Notes: generated by a model from the letters alone, not told the origin. Shown: positions 23,340 through 35,754, counted from the first letter of the stretch. The stretch is 64,000 nt of DNA from Geosiphon pyriformis (GCA_016748015.1 JAAOMT010000483.1:124001-188000), one strand, 5' to 3'. Translations and numbers: made by a program.

Positions 23340-24895
23340 ATAATTGGCTTTTTACTTGTTAATTTAAAGTTTTATATTATTTAATAACTTTGTAAAAAGT
23401 CCGAAAATCTACATTAAGTTCAGAAACATTATTACCATTCAAAAAATTTACAAAATCGGTATGGTGAGTAACTCCCAACAATAATTGTTGAAAAAAGGAT
23501 GCACTTTCTTTATTAATTGATCCTTGCAGATTTATTAATTGAAGTATTGTTATATTGTTCATCTGGTTTCTGTGATGGATATATCCTTGATTTTCTGGGT
23601 ATCAGAATCCGGATTCCAGTCATTTACCTGTTAATTTTACGAACTAATCAATGAATTTGTCAACTTGGTAATTAACAAAAAATATTTACTTAGCTAGAAA
23701 AAAATCATTAATTTAATAAATAAATTCGTTATTATTGCAAACAGAAAATACTTTAAATCAACAATTCAATTATTATTCGGCATTTCAAATTGTTTTTAAC
23801 AATATTGATTATTATTTTTAAATAAATACTAGTTTAGAACACTTGGATGTTGTATTGTACTAAATAGCGGTTGGGCCTCACTCGTTTGGTAATTTTTTAA
23901 TTAATAAGATTATTTATTTAAATATAATATAATTATTATTTACTAAAATTAGTAATTATATACATAAATTTAGTGTTAATAAATATATTTTATACACTTT
24001 TATATAAGATTAATCACTTAAACCAATTAAACTTATTTTATAATAATACTTATTTTTATTTTTCCAATAAATTGTTGTTGTATTAAAATTGAAATTTTTA
24101 CTATTAAAAAAGTATTTATTATTATTGTTTATAAAATGGTTACACTATTAAAAACTTGTTTTATGATTATTATTAAATTTGTGCTATTAAATTTTTAAAA
24201 TTTTGATACAATTAATAAGTAGAACTAAATTATTTTTTTTCTGTAAATAGTTAAAATTTTTTCGAATATTATAATTAATAAAACCAAAATTTGCATTTAA
24301 GTTTTCAAAATAATAAAAATTTATAAGAATAATTACTAATAGAATGATAAATTAACTAGTAATATAACTTATAAAACAAAATTAATTAATTAATTAATTT
24401 AAAATAATATGTTTTTATATATTAATGTTTTAAAAAGCACTTTATTAAAATCTAAAAAAAAATCGAACCCAAGTAATTTAAATTTAATACTTACAATAGT
24501 GTTAACAGCTAAAACTTTTTCACTAAATTTAATTTTTTTTCAAAATACCAGCTTTAATAATTACAATATTAAATATTACATATATTAAGAAATCAAGGGT
24601 AGCTGGTCACGCATGATTCACGTTTATAGTTGCCTTGTTATATCTAAAATAGATGGTGGAAGAACCTCACTTTGTCATAGCAATTTTAAAAAACAAAATT
24701 TGAATTAATCATAATTAATAGTTTTAGAAATTACTAAATAAATGTATGTAATAATATAATTTTATTTCTAGTTGTTTTGCGATATTCACTAGGTCAACCA
24801 ATAAGATTATTTATCCAGATCACTAGCAAGCCTGCCAGTTAAGTCCAACAATTTACGCGTCCAATTATATCAACCTTTGACGGTTTACCTTTTCA
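23340..24895. other. AT-rich intergenic region
   Basis: About 1.5 kb with no convincing gene. Contains the possible tRNA-related relic at 24455-24530 and ACGCGT at 24854-24859 just before the Siva-like gene. ORFs here are short and low-complexity. Confidence 0.45.
24455..24530 (-). repeat. Possible decayed tRNA-related SINE
   Basis: On the minus strand an A-box-like TTTTAGCTGTTAACAC is followed about 35 bases later by GGGTTCGAT (B-box core GGTTCGA) and a T run. The spacing fits an internal pol III promoter, but the arms do not fold as a tRNA. Weak call. Confidence 0.25.
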
Positions 24896-24919
24896 CAATT
24901 GGAACGCGAAACCCTTAAA

Positions 24920-25590
24920 ATGTCGCGTTTCTCGTCACTGGTGGGGAAACGCAAAAACCCATTCGCCGAATCTGGCACCACTCAACCAAGAAAGACTTTT
25001 TGTAATTCTGCAAAGGAGAACCAAATACATGGTAAACGCGAAAACATTGAATTGGGGCAAATATCTATAACTATCTTGTGTTATCTTTTAATTGTAAAAT
25101 TTCGAACGCGAACAATATTGAATTCTTATAATTAAATTATATATAGCTTATACTCGTCAATTATTACTCGCGGGTCAAAGGAAATTGAATCAACAAGCAC
25201 AACAAAAGCTCAACTGTATTTCAAATAGTGAAAGATTATTATTAGCCACTTCGTCATCTTCTGCTTACATCGTTAATAGTCAAAGGGAAATATCCAACAC
25301 GTGTTATTCTTGCGGTAAAGTAGAAGGAGACATACGTTGCGCGTTTTGTGAACGTGATCTTTGTGGCCAGTGTCAGATGCCGTGCCTTGTTTGCAGGGAG
25401 ATATTTTGTCGTACGTGCTCAATTAGCAAGTAAGTATCCTTCGTTCACATTAGTTTGAATAACGTCTTTCACGTCTGATTTTTTTATTTTTCCTTGACAT
25501 CTTCGCTTTGACCTACTGATTGCAAGTTACGATGAGAGTGATGTGAGGATTTTCTGTTTGGCGTGTAACCACTCTTTTAGGAAGTATTAA
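24920..25590 (+). CDS. Siva-like cysteine-rich protein (3 exons)
   Basis: Exons 24920-25031, 25147-25429 and 25527-25590 give 152 residues. The N-terminal half is basic and Ser-rich, with a helix AYTRQLLLAGQRKLNQQ. The C-terminal 60 residues carry six Cys pairs in the Siva order: CYSC, CAFC with CERDLCGQC, CLVC, CRTC and, in the last exon, CLAC. This matches the zinc-binding C-terminus of animal SIVA1 (CGQCERALCGQC region). In animals Siva binds TNF-receptor-family tails and promotes apoptosis; those receptors are not expected here, so the role is unknown. An upstream in-frame TTG at 24899 is not a normal start, so ATG 24920 is used. Confidence 0.8.
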
Positions 25591-26040
25591 CCTTCCAAAT
25601 TTAACACGAAACATTTATGTTCAAACGGGAGATCTTCTAGTTACATATTTGATGTTTAATAACAATAGAAGAGGTTGCGTCGGTTTTCCATGATGCGATA
25701 CAAGTTTTTGAGAATTCATTTTCAATTGAGAGGATAAAATTAAGCATTAAAAAACCCATTTCTAACTATTAATAACATCCATCTGTTTCATATTGTTTAA
25801 AGGCACTATTCTTGCAAATACCATTATATTTCACGACATTTGAATTAGTGCGAAAAACTTCGATTTCCAAGATACAATCATCGATATAAATACTATGGCA
25901 CCAAGACACGGAACGATTTTTGATTTGAATTACATCATACTAAAAATTAAGGGTCATATAAACTTCGTCAAATTTTAGTCGCGTTCCTAAGATCCATTTT
26001 CATTGTTCAAAATGAATGTTGAAGCGTTCATTTTCCCAAT
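25591..26040. other. Convergent 3' spacer between Siva-like gene and MAK32
   Basis: 450 bp between two stop codons on opposite strands. No ORF or named signal beyond presumptive 3' ends of both transcripts. Confidence 0.4.
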
Positions 26041-27334
26041 TCAAGTTATTTCTTCAGCGAGTGGTGAGGTCTTTGAATCACTAGTGCTCTCTTCAATATT
26101 TAAATCATTTTCCTTTTGCCTGGTCTTCCCATTTATCCTCTCTTTAAATTTCTCCTTCAACTTCTCTCTTAAACTATATTTTAATCTCTGCTTAAGTTTA
26201 TCCAATCGAATTGTTGGGCTATCACTATCATTCCAACTTTCAAATCCAAGTTCATTGATTTTGAGACGAGGTGGCCCAACTTGCTCTATCGTGTATGACG
26301 CGCTCACCGTAGCATATAAAGCAGCCTCAAACACGTCATAATTAGTTTTCAATAACCCAGCAGCCAAGCCTCCACAAAACGAATTGCCAGAACCAGTTAC
26401 ATCAACCACATGATGATTTTTTCTATCCAACCCTGAAGGAGCCCAGTATGAAGGAAATAGTTCCTTTTTCTCTTTTGTAGCTACCAGACAACCTTTATGA
26501 GAAGCCCTTATAATAATACATCCACTTCCGTGTATTCCAATTTGGTGTGAAAGAAATTGGTCGGCCATTTTACAGAGAATTTCTTCTTTTAAAAATTTAT
26601 CCCCTATATCACCTGATGAAATTAATCCAAGGAAGGCAGCAGCTTCTTCATGATTTGGTGAAACTATATCCATCATCTTCATTGCTTCTATACATGCATT
26701 AAAATTTTCTTTGCTAGCACTGTCGGGTATTGGTTCCCATACAAACAATGGTCGTGGTAATAGCTTATCTCGCAATTGGAGAATTCCAGCAACATGTTCT
26801 TGAGCACGTATCGGCGAGCATATAAAATGAAAAACACGGGCTTTAAGATAGTTAGTTGGTAAATCGGTGGGTACAGTCCTTATTGGAGGTGTCAGATAAG
26901 TAAATAATCGATGGTCAGATGATGTGAAGGTATTGAGACCACGCATAGAAGGTAGAGTGGTGTGAAAAGTAAGTGTTAAGGAAATGTTAAGAAAAAGAAG
27001 TTTCTGGAGAATTATAGAGGGAAAATCGTAGCCAGCATGCACCAGAAATGCAATCCTCTGCGATTCCGGGGACGGAAACCATAAACGCATTCCTGAAAAA
27101 GAAAGCATGCTGAGTTTTCTTCGGCTTTCTTATTAAAATCAATAGCTATTTGTTTCTACCATATATTGCATGCGAACCTCCACCACCGAGAATGTCGCGC
27201 GCTATTGTTCCATCTTGAAAAAGAAAAGGTAGATTAGCGAACGTTTTTACAAAGTGGAGATAAAAGGACTGACCAGCAAATTTGATGTCATCGATGATCA
27301 ATTGGCTGATAGAACAAAGCTGTTGTTCAGTCAT
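26041..27334 (-). CDS. MAK32: MAK32-like PfkB/ribokinase-family protein (3 exons)
   Basis: Exons 27274-27334, 27160-27213 and 26041-27092 give 388 residues. The fold starts with DGTIARDILGGGGSHAIYG, the Gly-rich substrate loop. Then come LFVWEPIPDS and DIVSPNHEEAAAFLG, and the PfkB signature DVTGSGNSFCGGLAAG (269-284), where family kinases have an Asp base within DTxGAGD. Here the usual catalytic DTAGAGDAF-type Asp is replaced (SGNSF), as I recall for MAK32-type members, so kinase activity is doubtful. Yeast MAK32 is needed to maintain a dsRNA killer element; its biochemical role is unclear. The C-terminus (about 335-388) is highly charged. Divergent from the PSD gene with 128 bp between starts. 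Confidence 0.85.
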
Positions 27335-27462
27335 TTTGGGAATTTTCGTTATGCAATCTCCCAAGCAATTTAATTTATAAAATTCAATTATGGATTTTAT
27401 TGGCCAATTTATCATATGAAAAAGTCACGCTAATTATTACATAGATCAATTTTAAAGACAAG
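27335..27462. promoter_or_regulatory. Bidirectional promoter of MAK32 and PSD1
   Basis: Only 128 bp separate the two start codons, so both promoters must lie here or within the first exons. No specific box is convincing. Confidence 0.5.
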
Positions 27463-29288
27463 ATGTTCAAAAAGAACTTGTTTGCTTTTAATCGCTCGCG
27501 ATGTTTTTCTTTTCTTTTGCCGAGATGTCCTTCTGCATGCAAGCAATATATACGAACACATTGCAATACCTCTCATTGTTCTCAAAAGTTCCAAGATAAT
27601 CATCAGAAGCAAGGAAGAAAACCCCAACGTTTCAAGGGCAAGTAATTTAAAGAAACTTTCCCCAATTGTGGGATGGCAATTTCTAAGCCATTCAAATATA
27701 TACTTTGACTTAATTTCTTTCACAGAACAACTCAAGGAAAGGCTGAATGATACACATATCAAATGGTACCCTATACCGGTTGGCGTTGGAATCGCATTTA
27801 TTGTTTTCCAAACATCTTTAAGCCGCTTGAAAGAACACGACGACAATGACAGACGAGGGGAAATTAAAAGGCAACGCCCTTCAAGGGGTGAGCCTTGGCA
27901 GGTAATTTGAAATCATTCTACCAAAACGCTGCACATATATCAATAAACTATTTGTTTGAAGGTTCATATTTTCGGGGTACTACCTCTCCGTGCGTTGTCT
28001 CGTTTATGGGGGCGAATAAACAATGATTTCGCCTTGCCTACATGGTTGCGAGAACCAATTTATCGTCTTTATACCTGGGTGTTTGGTTGTAATCTGGAAG
28101 AGATCGCAATAACTGACCTAAAGAATTATCCGAATTTAGGATCTTTCTTTTACCGATCTCTTAAACCTGGTGTCAGGCCGATTGAAGATGCGAGTTTGGT
28201 AAATTGATATATTCTTTGAAATTTAATTTCGTGGATCATTTACATAATGTTGAATGATTCAAGGTATCGCCTGCGGATGGTCAAGTATTAGCTTTTGGAG
28301 TAATTCATGGAGATAAAGTCGAACAAGTGAAAGGCGTTACATATTCTCTTAGTGCACTTTTGGGGAATGAGAGATCAAATCATGGATCTATCGCAGAAGA
28401 TTACGAGGCAATCCCAAATTCTGAAATTAGCTTGGTCGACGAAAAAGAATTTGCAAATGTAAACGGTATAATTTATACCTTGGATTCACTATTGGGAGAG
28501 GATCCTATGGAAGCGACCCAGCATAGAAGTGAAATAGGGGACGATGCGACTGTTCCTGAAGAGAATAAAGATAAGAAAAAAGAGGCCATTGTTGCCAAAA
28601 ATGTCCCTGAGACAACGCTCTACACACGAGGAAAGCCACATCAGATTAATCGTGGGAACGCTTTGTTTTTCTGTGTTGTTTATTTGGCTCCTGGGGACTA
28701 TCATCGATTTCATTCACCAACTAATTGGGTTGTGGAATATCGACGACATTTTGCTGGTAAAAATCTTAAACTGAATATCCGGTCGCGCCACTGTATAAAT
28801 CAAATTAATTAATTTTGCCATATTTTAGGTGAACTTTTTTCCGTTTCTCCCTACATGTTTAAATTATTACCGGAACTTTTTGTGTTAAATGAACGTGTCG
28901 TACTACTTGGAAGATGGAGATATGGTTTCTTTTCCATGGTTCCGGTTGGCGCGACAAATGTAGGCTCGATCAAAATCAATTTTGATCAGGTAAGTGTGAC
29001 CAAATTTTAGTTTGAACACCTATAGTCACTAAATTTCATTTATTCATTTAGGTTTTGCGCACAAACCGGAAGGAAGACTTAGTTGTTGGAAGCTATACAG
29101 AAGTGTCCTATAAAAAAGCTAGTAAACTGTTGGGGGGTCAACCCTTAAGAGTTGGGGATGAAATGGGTGGGTTTGCACTAGGTTCGACCGTTGTGTTAAT
29201 ATTTGAGGCACCAGCACAATTTAAATTTGTGGTCACCCATGGTCAAAAGATGAAATACGGACAGGCTTTGGGAAACGTCTCCTCATAA
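27463..29288 (+). CDS. PSD1: Mitochondrial phosphatidylserine decarboxylase (6 exons)
   Basis: Converts phosphatidylserine to phosphatidylethanolamine at the inner mitochondrial membrane. Exons 27463-27637, 27726-27901, 27962-28198, 28264-28756, 28829-28989 and 29052-29288 give 492 residues. An Arg/Lys-rich presequence (1-60) precedes a membrane segment (about 72-90, [16 protein letters not shown]). Catalytic parts: [30 protein letters not shown] with the His, and the LGST self-cleavage site (457-460) that generates the pyruvoyl group. The stretch [12 protein letters not shown] is followed about 45 residues later by a second similar [13 protein letters not shown], an insertion absent from typical PSDs. 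Intron 1 (27638-27725) must use a GC donor, GCAAGT. Convergent with URC4, 126 bp between stops. Confidence 0.94.
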
Positions 29289-29414
29289 TAATTTATAAAT
29301 ATTAAAAATAGTCAAAAACAATCGAAGTGACTCAACAATAAAATAAAGCAAAAAGTAAAATTCTAATATTCTGCTCTTATTGCTTAAAATTTTGCTTCAA
29401 CTTTTAAGGCCGTA

Positions 29415-31092
29415 TTAAAATACAGTTCCATCAGACTTGATAGAAATTGGAGGCCCTTTAGTTTTAGGCCTGAGCTTTTCAGCAATTTCTCTCCCCGCCT
29501 TTGTGCAATAAGAATTTAATTTTCTGTGTATACGTGTTGGAACAATAAATCAAAAACCAAGTTCATTAACATACTTTCCAAGTACCAGCTTCCAAGATCT
29601 GTGTCAGCACGAGACTCTGATCTAGGGAATCCTTAATTTTATTGGTGACAACATCCAACAAAATTACTGTTAAAGCTCTCCATTCAATAATCACAGGGTC
29701 ATCAACCTCAAAAACTGGAACAGCCTCGTTTTTTAGATTATCTCCTTTAAAATTAGCAAGTCCCCGCTCACGGGACACTGGCTTAAGAGTCAATAATCCG
29801 GTATCAACAAACAGGCCTCCTATATATAATAAATTGTAAGACCGAAACCATTACAATCTAAATTGGTATTTGTAAGTATTAAATAGGAACAAACCATTTC
29901 GATACTCGGGTAGCCCAGTCAAATTTTCTACGCCCTCAAATTTTATTCCCATGATTTTGTTCATTGGTTCCATAAGAGAATATGTGAGCCATTGTGAGAG
30001 CTTATGGAATGGTACAAGATGTTCAGTAGAGTCAAGCGCTGCGTCTGGCTCCCGAAGAACCTCACAAGCCCAAACATCCCCAAGAGATACTCCACCTAGG
30101 GAAGTTCGAGTTGGTGGCCATACATCCGAAAGCCCATCAATTATAACAGACCATAAAGTGTCTAGTTTTACAACCAATTCAGGTTTTTGGGTGGTCGGGT
30201 GCTCAAGGAGATAGTCTATAATATTACCAGGCCTTGCTGGCTGAGAAGATCCTTACCAATTTATCATTTTGGACTTATGAGTAACAAGTTACCCAATTTT
30301 ATTAGCTTAAAATAGCACGATTGATATAAAACCCACCAATTTAGCCGCACCCCCAAAGAATTCCTGGTGATACTTTAAAGATTCACCCAATCGACATATA
30401 AGATTAGCACGTCCTTCGAGACCATCCAAAGGATTGTGGATATTATCCACTTGAAAAGCCTTTGCCATATCATCAACACTGATATTCACCAGTTTGTCAG
30501 CTGGAGAATGGCTGAGCTATTAATATAATCCACCTTCTAGAACTCCCACCATTAAGACTAAAATACAAAAGGTTAATATAAGATAAATAATGCTCTTACC
30601 ATCTACCCGATGCGGTTGATCTTCTTGACTTGAAAAAAAACCAGTATTGAACATATCCAATGAAGCAATTGCGAGGCCCTCAGATCTTTTAAATGTTTGA
30701 CCTGTCTCGGATTCTTTATAAGACCAAGTAGCTCCTGCTCCTGCGTCTAATAAAACGGAAACAACGAACAAGTCCAAGACTCGCCTAGTCATTTCTACAG
30801 GTTCACACTGGCCTTCCCAACTTTCAATCAGACTTTGAACACGAGGCTTTCCACCGACGTCAAAGTGACGCCAACGGCTATGAGGTGGGATAGAACTCGC
30901 GTCTTCATAGTCGCGTTTAATCAAAGAAATAACTAAATCAATGACATTGTCGAGTTTGGTAAAGTCTACCTCGAAGTGATTAAGTTGGTTTGTTTTAGAT
31001 TTTTCATAAACCTTGAGCGAGCGTGCACGAATTGCACGAAGGCTTTTGAGATATTTTATTTGTAATTTTAAAAACTCTTCAGTTGAAGCCAT
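29415..31092 (-). CDS. URC4: URC4/DUF1688 uracil-catabolism protein (5 exons)
   Basis: DUF1688 protein; the yeast homologue Urc4 is required for the URC uracil-degradation pathway, reaction unassigned. Exons 30600-31092, 30333-30500, 29895-30251, 29575-29819 and 29415-29498 give 448 residues. An alternative junction of exons 2 and 3 (30337 joined to 30240) also keeps frame and gives 443. Signatures: SRWRHFDVGGKPRVQS, DLFVVSVLLDAGAGATW, RSEGLAIASLDMF, PHRVDADKLVNIS across exons 1-2, FQVDNIHNPLDGLEGRA, SDVWPPTR, VPFHKLSQWLTYSLMEP, YRNGGLFVDTGLLTLK and the terminal PPISIKSDGTVF. Near full family length. No signal peptide, so probably cytosolic. No other URC gene is in the window. Confidence 0.88.
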
Positions 31093-31233
31093 TAATAATT
31101 TCAGTTGACCAACTGCCTGCTTTTAATCTACAGTCGTATTTTTCCTATCATATACATGCGGAATGTTGATCACAAGAAATCTGCCATCACATTTCAACCA
31201 AAATTATATTTTTGAATCAAAAACCTGCGAACT
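31093..31233. promoter_or_regulatory. Bidirectional promoter of URC4 and ATP16
   Basis: 141 bp between opposite start codons. No known operator is visible; promoter function is inferred from position. Confidence 0.5.
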
Positions 31234-32129
31234 ATGAACTTTCTTGCAAGGACCGGGCGTACCATTTCCTTTCTCAGGCCAGCTTTTGGTATGAACCAGT
31301 TTTACCTTGGATGGTTATTTAAAGACCTCAAAGTTCATAAATCAAGAATGCTCAACTTCGTTTCTTTGAGCTTTTTCCAGCACGTTCTTATGCGGACGAG
31401 GCCACAGGTAGCTCAGCTAGCATATTACGCTTGAGCTTCACCCTTCCTCACCAGGTTAGAAACACCCTTTAATTTTAATTTCTCCAATTTACTTGCCCCT
31501 TTGTGTTTATAGACACATAAACTTCCACCCAAGAGTGCGTAAAACTGTCATCCGATCTTGGAAGCTCTTGGCTAGACTTTTTTAATGACTTTTGTTCTTT
31601 ATAGACAATATATCGGAGCTTTGAGGTTCAACAGGTGAATCTCGGTTCTACAGCCGGTGATATGGGTATTCTGGCTAACCATATTCCTTCCATTGAACAA
31701 TTGAAACCGGGTGTTATTGAAATAGTTGAGAATCCGAACTCGACGAAAAAGTTTTTCGGTAAGTAAGAAATTCTATTTAGCAACTCTTTCCTTTTTGTAA
31801 AATCAAATTTTCTCAATCTGTGGAGCCCAGTGAGTGGTGGATTTGCCATTATGAATCCGAATTCAACACTTGATATAAATGCCATAGAGGCTTGCTCATT
31901 GGATGATTTTTCTTTGGAGGTAAAATTTCTCAGTCTCGATTGCGCTCAAGTATTTTGAATCATGAACCAAAATTTGAAATCTGATATTTAACAGACCATC
32001 AAAACAAATCTTGCCGAAGCCCAACGTATTGCCAATGCTAGTGGCCCTGAAGCAGAAAAAGCTGCTGCCAGCATTGAAGTTGAGATATATGAAACACTTC
32101 AAAATGCATTAACCGGCAAATCTTTATAA
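31234..32129 (+). CDS. ATP16: Mitochondrial F1 ATP synthase subunit delta (5 exons)
   Basis: Central-stalk subunit of F1 (bacterial epsilon homologue) coupling rotor and catalytic head. Exons 31234-31288, 31408-31454, 31605-31758, 31831-31919 and 31995-32129 give 159 residues. The presequence MNFLARTGRTISFLRPAFG is followed by the beta-sandwich: LRLSFTLPHQTIY, STAGDMGILANHIPSIEQL, KPGVIEIVEN, KKFFVSGGFAIMNPNSTL. The C-terminal helical pair is TIKTNLAEAQRIANASG to the end. Exon lengths close exactly. Nothing unusual in the protein. Confidence 0.94.
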
Positions 32130-33000
32130 TATTAATCTCAAATTATTCAACCCCCGCAATTTCTTTCGAGAAGATCTTGTAACCGCTTTTCATTGTTTGG
32201 AAGAAAGTCAGGAATAATCAATTTTGTTGACTTAAGGTTTCTTAAAAGTGGATTAATTGAAACTTGCAATACTTAACCTTTTGAAATCATTATTAGGAAG
32301 TTCTCAATATAGAAGTAAACCAATATACTTTCAAAATACCATTTCGATTTCATTTAAATTAAGATAATACTAAATTCAATGTTTCAATACACAGAAATGC
32401 CATTGGCCATATAACTATATCTGGTTTTCAAATCGAAAGTTATTTTACTTGAGCATGATAATTTAATCACGTGATATTGCTCCCACTGATTATTTTGCAC
32501 TGATACCGAATTTTAGATAAAGCGCTATATTTAATTTGCCAGTAAGTTTTTTTCCTCCAGGTATGTCTGGAGATAGCTAGCGTCGGAAAACAAAATACGC
32601 GAGTATTTTGAACGCAAATCTGGGGAATGGACATTTTGGACTTTCTAGATGAATGCCCGTATAGAATAATTTGACATCAAAATAGATTGTTATACCAAAT
32701 CCTTCGAAATTATTACTGACAGTAAGCAAGGCAACAGGCAAAAAAGAGCAAATCTGCCACTTAATAGATATAAAGTAGGAAAATAATGGCATAATGAGAA
32801 TTTTTCAGTTCTTTGTCATTCAAGATTTTTTGTCCAGTTACAAAACTAGTGTTGAGACACGATTTTTTGTTGACTCAGCACTGGTTTCATTGAAACACAG
32901 ATGAATTTTTCAGTTATTTAGCGTTCATGGTTTTTTGCTGATTTAATGGAATGAAAAATTGGATATATGTTAATTAAGAAATATTTCTAATTTTTTGAAC
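32130..33000. other. Intergenic region, moderate AT content
   Basis: No convincing gene. It contains a ten-base palindrome ATCACGTGAT (32466-32475) with an E-box core like the one before MPP10, but no start codon context follows. The 216-base minus frame at 32577-32792 has no recognisable features. Confidence 0.4.
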
Positions 33001-35664
33001 CTTTTTTTTAAGAATTCTTGATTTAATTGACAATTGGTTAAAAGTTGGAATATAATATATAACAAATGGCAAATTTTTAATTTAATATTTACAATTTAAC
33101 ATTTTTTGAAAATAGAATTAAGATTATTAAACATAAATTTTTAATTGCTGAATTTTCAAGTGTTTTTTAGCCAAAAATTATAAAGATTAATAGAATTAAT
33201 TATTTTGTATTTTAATATTTTAAAACAATAAGTTTTATAAAAAAAAGTTCAAAAAAGCATTGTTAAAAAATTAAGTAGTTAAATTACTATTATATTAAAT
33301 TACCAAAAAAACCACATTTGTAAATAAAAAATATTGCAGATAATTTTAAGATAAAAAACCTAATATGTTTTTTTTTTATGTATTTAACAAGTATGGCCCA
33401 ATTATTATTTAGAAATTAAAAACAAACTAAATGTCTCAAAGCTAAATACAGTTCACATACTTTTTATATATAACCAGCTATTCAAATCAATTCAGACTAT
33501 ACTATATTAATATCTTAGAAAAAAACTTATTTAAAAAAAACATTTTTTGAACAATCTTAAACAACATAATACTATTATTAACTAATTTAACCAACCACTT
33601 GGCCATTTTTAAAACATCAGTTTTAATACTAATAGGTTTATGTTTTTATAGTAATATTAAGTTAAAAAACATGTTATTATTAACTGCAAACAAACTTACA
33701 TAAAGACCAAACACATTAATATTCTTAAAACTATCTTAGTTTTTAAAACAATTGTTTTTTACTTTAATTTACCAATTGCTTTGCTAAAAATACCTATATA
33801 TATCAAAATTTTATTAATTCTAAAATCAAGTATACTACTTGAAACCAAATTATTATTAATAAATTGTTTAAACATGGTAACCAAAGATCCAATTGGCTTA
33901 ACAATAGATTTGACCAAAGTAAAAAACTTGGCCAAATTAAATTCCAAAGAGACCAACAAAAAAAAAACTACAAAAATATTAATCATTATATTAGCAAAAA
34001 AAGCAGAACCAATCAGAAACTAGAAACTAAAGAAAACACAAAAACAACAATCTTGACATAAAATTTAACACTAATAAAACAAAACATAAAAGCTTTAAGA
34101 GTTTTAAAAAAAAAAAGTAAAAACATCTTATAATTAACAATTAAATAATTTAAGCATTAGTACTTAAAACAGCATTGGCATTTATGAGTTTTCTATTAAA
34201 TACAATATTTCTTTAAAGTATCAATTTTAATAATAATTATATTTAAATTATTTTGTGAGCCAAATATAATTAGAACAAACTAAAAATAATAACCAAAATT
34301 AGATAAATAAAAAATAAAACAAGTTTAATTACTAACTTAAGAAATTATATTACTGATTTTATAAACAGTATAGTCAGAAAAAAAGTTGACCAACTTGGTT
34401 TTAAACTTATTACAAAACAAAATAATCTTATTGTAATTTATAAGAGAAAAAATCTTAATACTATTTTTGCTTAACAAAACTAACTAATAATTCAAAACAG
34501 ATATAACAACATTTAAAGTTTTAAAATAAACAATCATATATTATTAAACACCAGTTGGCTTTAATACAATACAAAAAACTTTACCAAATACACCAAGAAT
34601 TATCTTAATATTGACAATAAATACACTTAAAAATATTATTATACAATACAATAGTAACAAAAAAGAAATCAGATTCAAAAACCACTAAAGATTTGGTAAT
34701 TTTAAAAGTAATTAAACAAACAAAACTTATAAACTCAATCAGAAAAGCAGTTTTTAAAAACTTTTAAGAAGCAAACTCCATACAAAAAAGCTTTATATTG
34801 TTTTTTAATACTGACTTTACATCTAAGAAACCATATATAGACTAAAAAATAGTCTTAATATAAGTTAATTTGATTTTAAAAGTTGCACTAAACACTAAAA
34901 TAAAGACTATTTACTCAGTAAATTTTTGATAACTAGTAATAGTTTTCCAAATATTATTAGTAATAGCACCAAAAACCAATAAAAAAATTGATTTAATTTC
35001 TATTTAATTAACCCAGTTTTTAAGAACAAATAAACCAATAGAAAAAATTTGCTTTGTTTCTATAATTAGTAATAATTTGTTAAAAAACACTATATTAAAC
35101 AATATAGTCAGTAGTTAATTCTGATTTATCTTAAAAAACAAATTAAATAATATAACAGAAATTTTTTCTAAAATCTTATTAAGAATCACAAATAAGTTTG
35201 GTATAATAATAATAAGAGCAAACAACTATTGCTGTTTTTTTAAACTTATGGTTTTTTTGACTATCTTAAAAAAAAAATATTAAAAGCACCAAATGTAATA
35301 AAAAGAGTAAAAAAACTAACTTAATAACTGGCCTATTATTAAATACTTTTGGGCTTTTAGAAAAGATAGTGACAATACTGGAATTAATCCAAATATGTTT
35401 CTTTAAAAAAACTTTGACTAAAAAAAAGCTAGTTAAAAATAAAAAAAATGTTTTAGTAATCACTAAAGCAGTTTTTTATTACTATTATTTAAAAAAAAAG
35501 CTTTTAAGATATTCTGTTTAACTATTTTTACAATAGAAAAAACTTTTCTGGTTCAAACTTTATTAGATATCTTAAAAAATATTAAGTACAGCTTTTTTAC
35601 TCTTTGCTCTGATTAATAATTATAAAATTAAAGAAACAAAAAGTTTTTTTTTTATTTTATTTTA
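33001..35664. other. AT-rich island, probably an old decayed retroelement
   Basis: Directly abuts the 3' end of LINE C. A minus frame at 33759-33986 (KFFTLVKSIVKPIGSLV) has a clear partner in the island at 56961-57248 (KFELIIFIIKPISILI). The segment at 35485-35545 aligns with 50764-50822, with differences mostly C/T. The islands therefore share a common, heavily AT-drifted repeat. Which protein it encoded is not certain; LINE ORF1 is my inference. Confidence 0.5.
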
Positions 35665-35754
35665 TTACGTTTAATGAGTGAAATCCAAATGCAACTTAGT
35701 ACTATACATCATATAAATAATCTAAACTAGGTGTGAATCATGTACTTTCTACAC

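Noticed and set aside
26003-26341. Plus-strand ORF over the MAK32 C-terminus
   Set aside because: Antisense of an exon with clear family motifs; Phe/Ser/Leu-rich shadow.
33781-34061. Plus-strand Lys-rich ORFs in the AT-rich island
   Set aside because: Low-complexity reads of A-rich DNA; the minus frame is the one with a related copy elsewhere.
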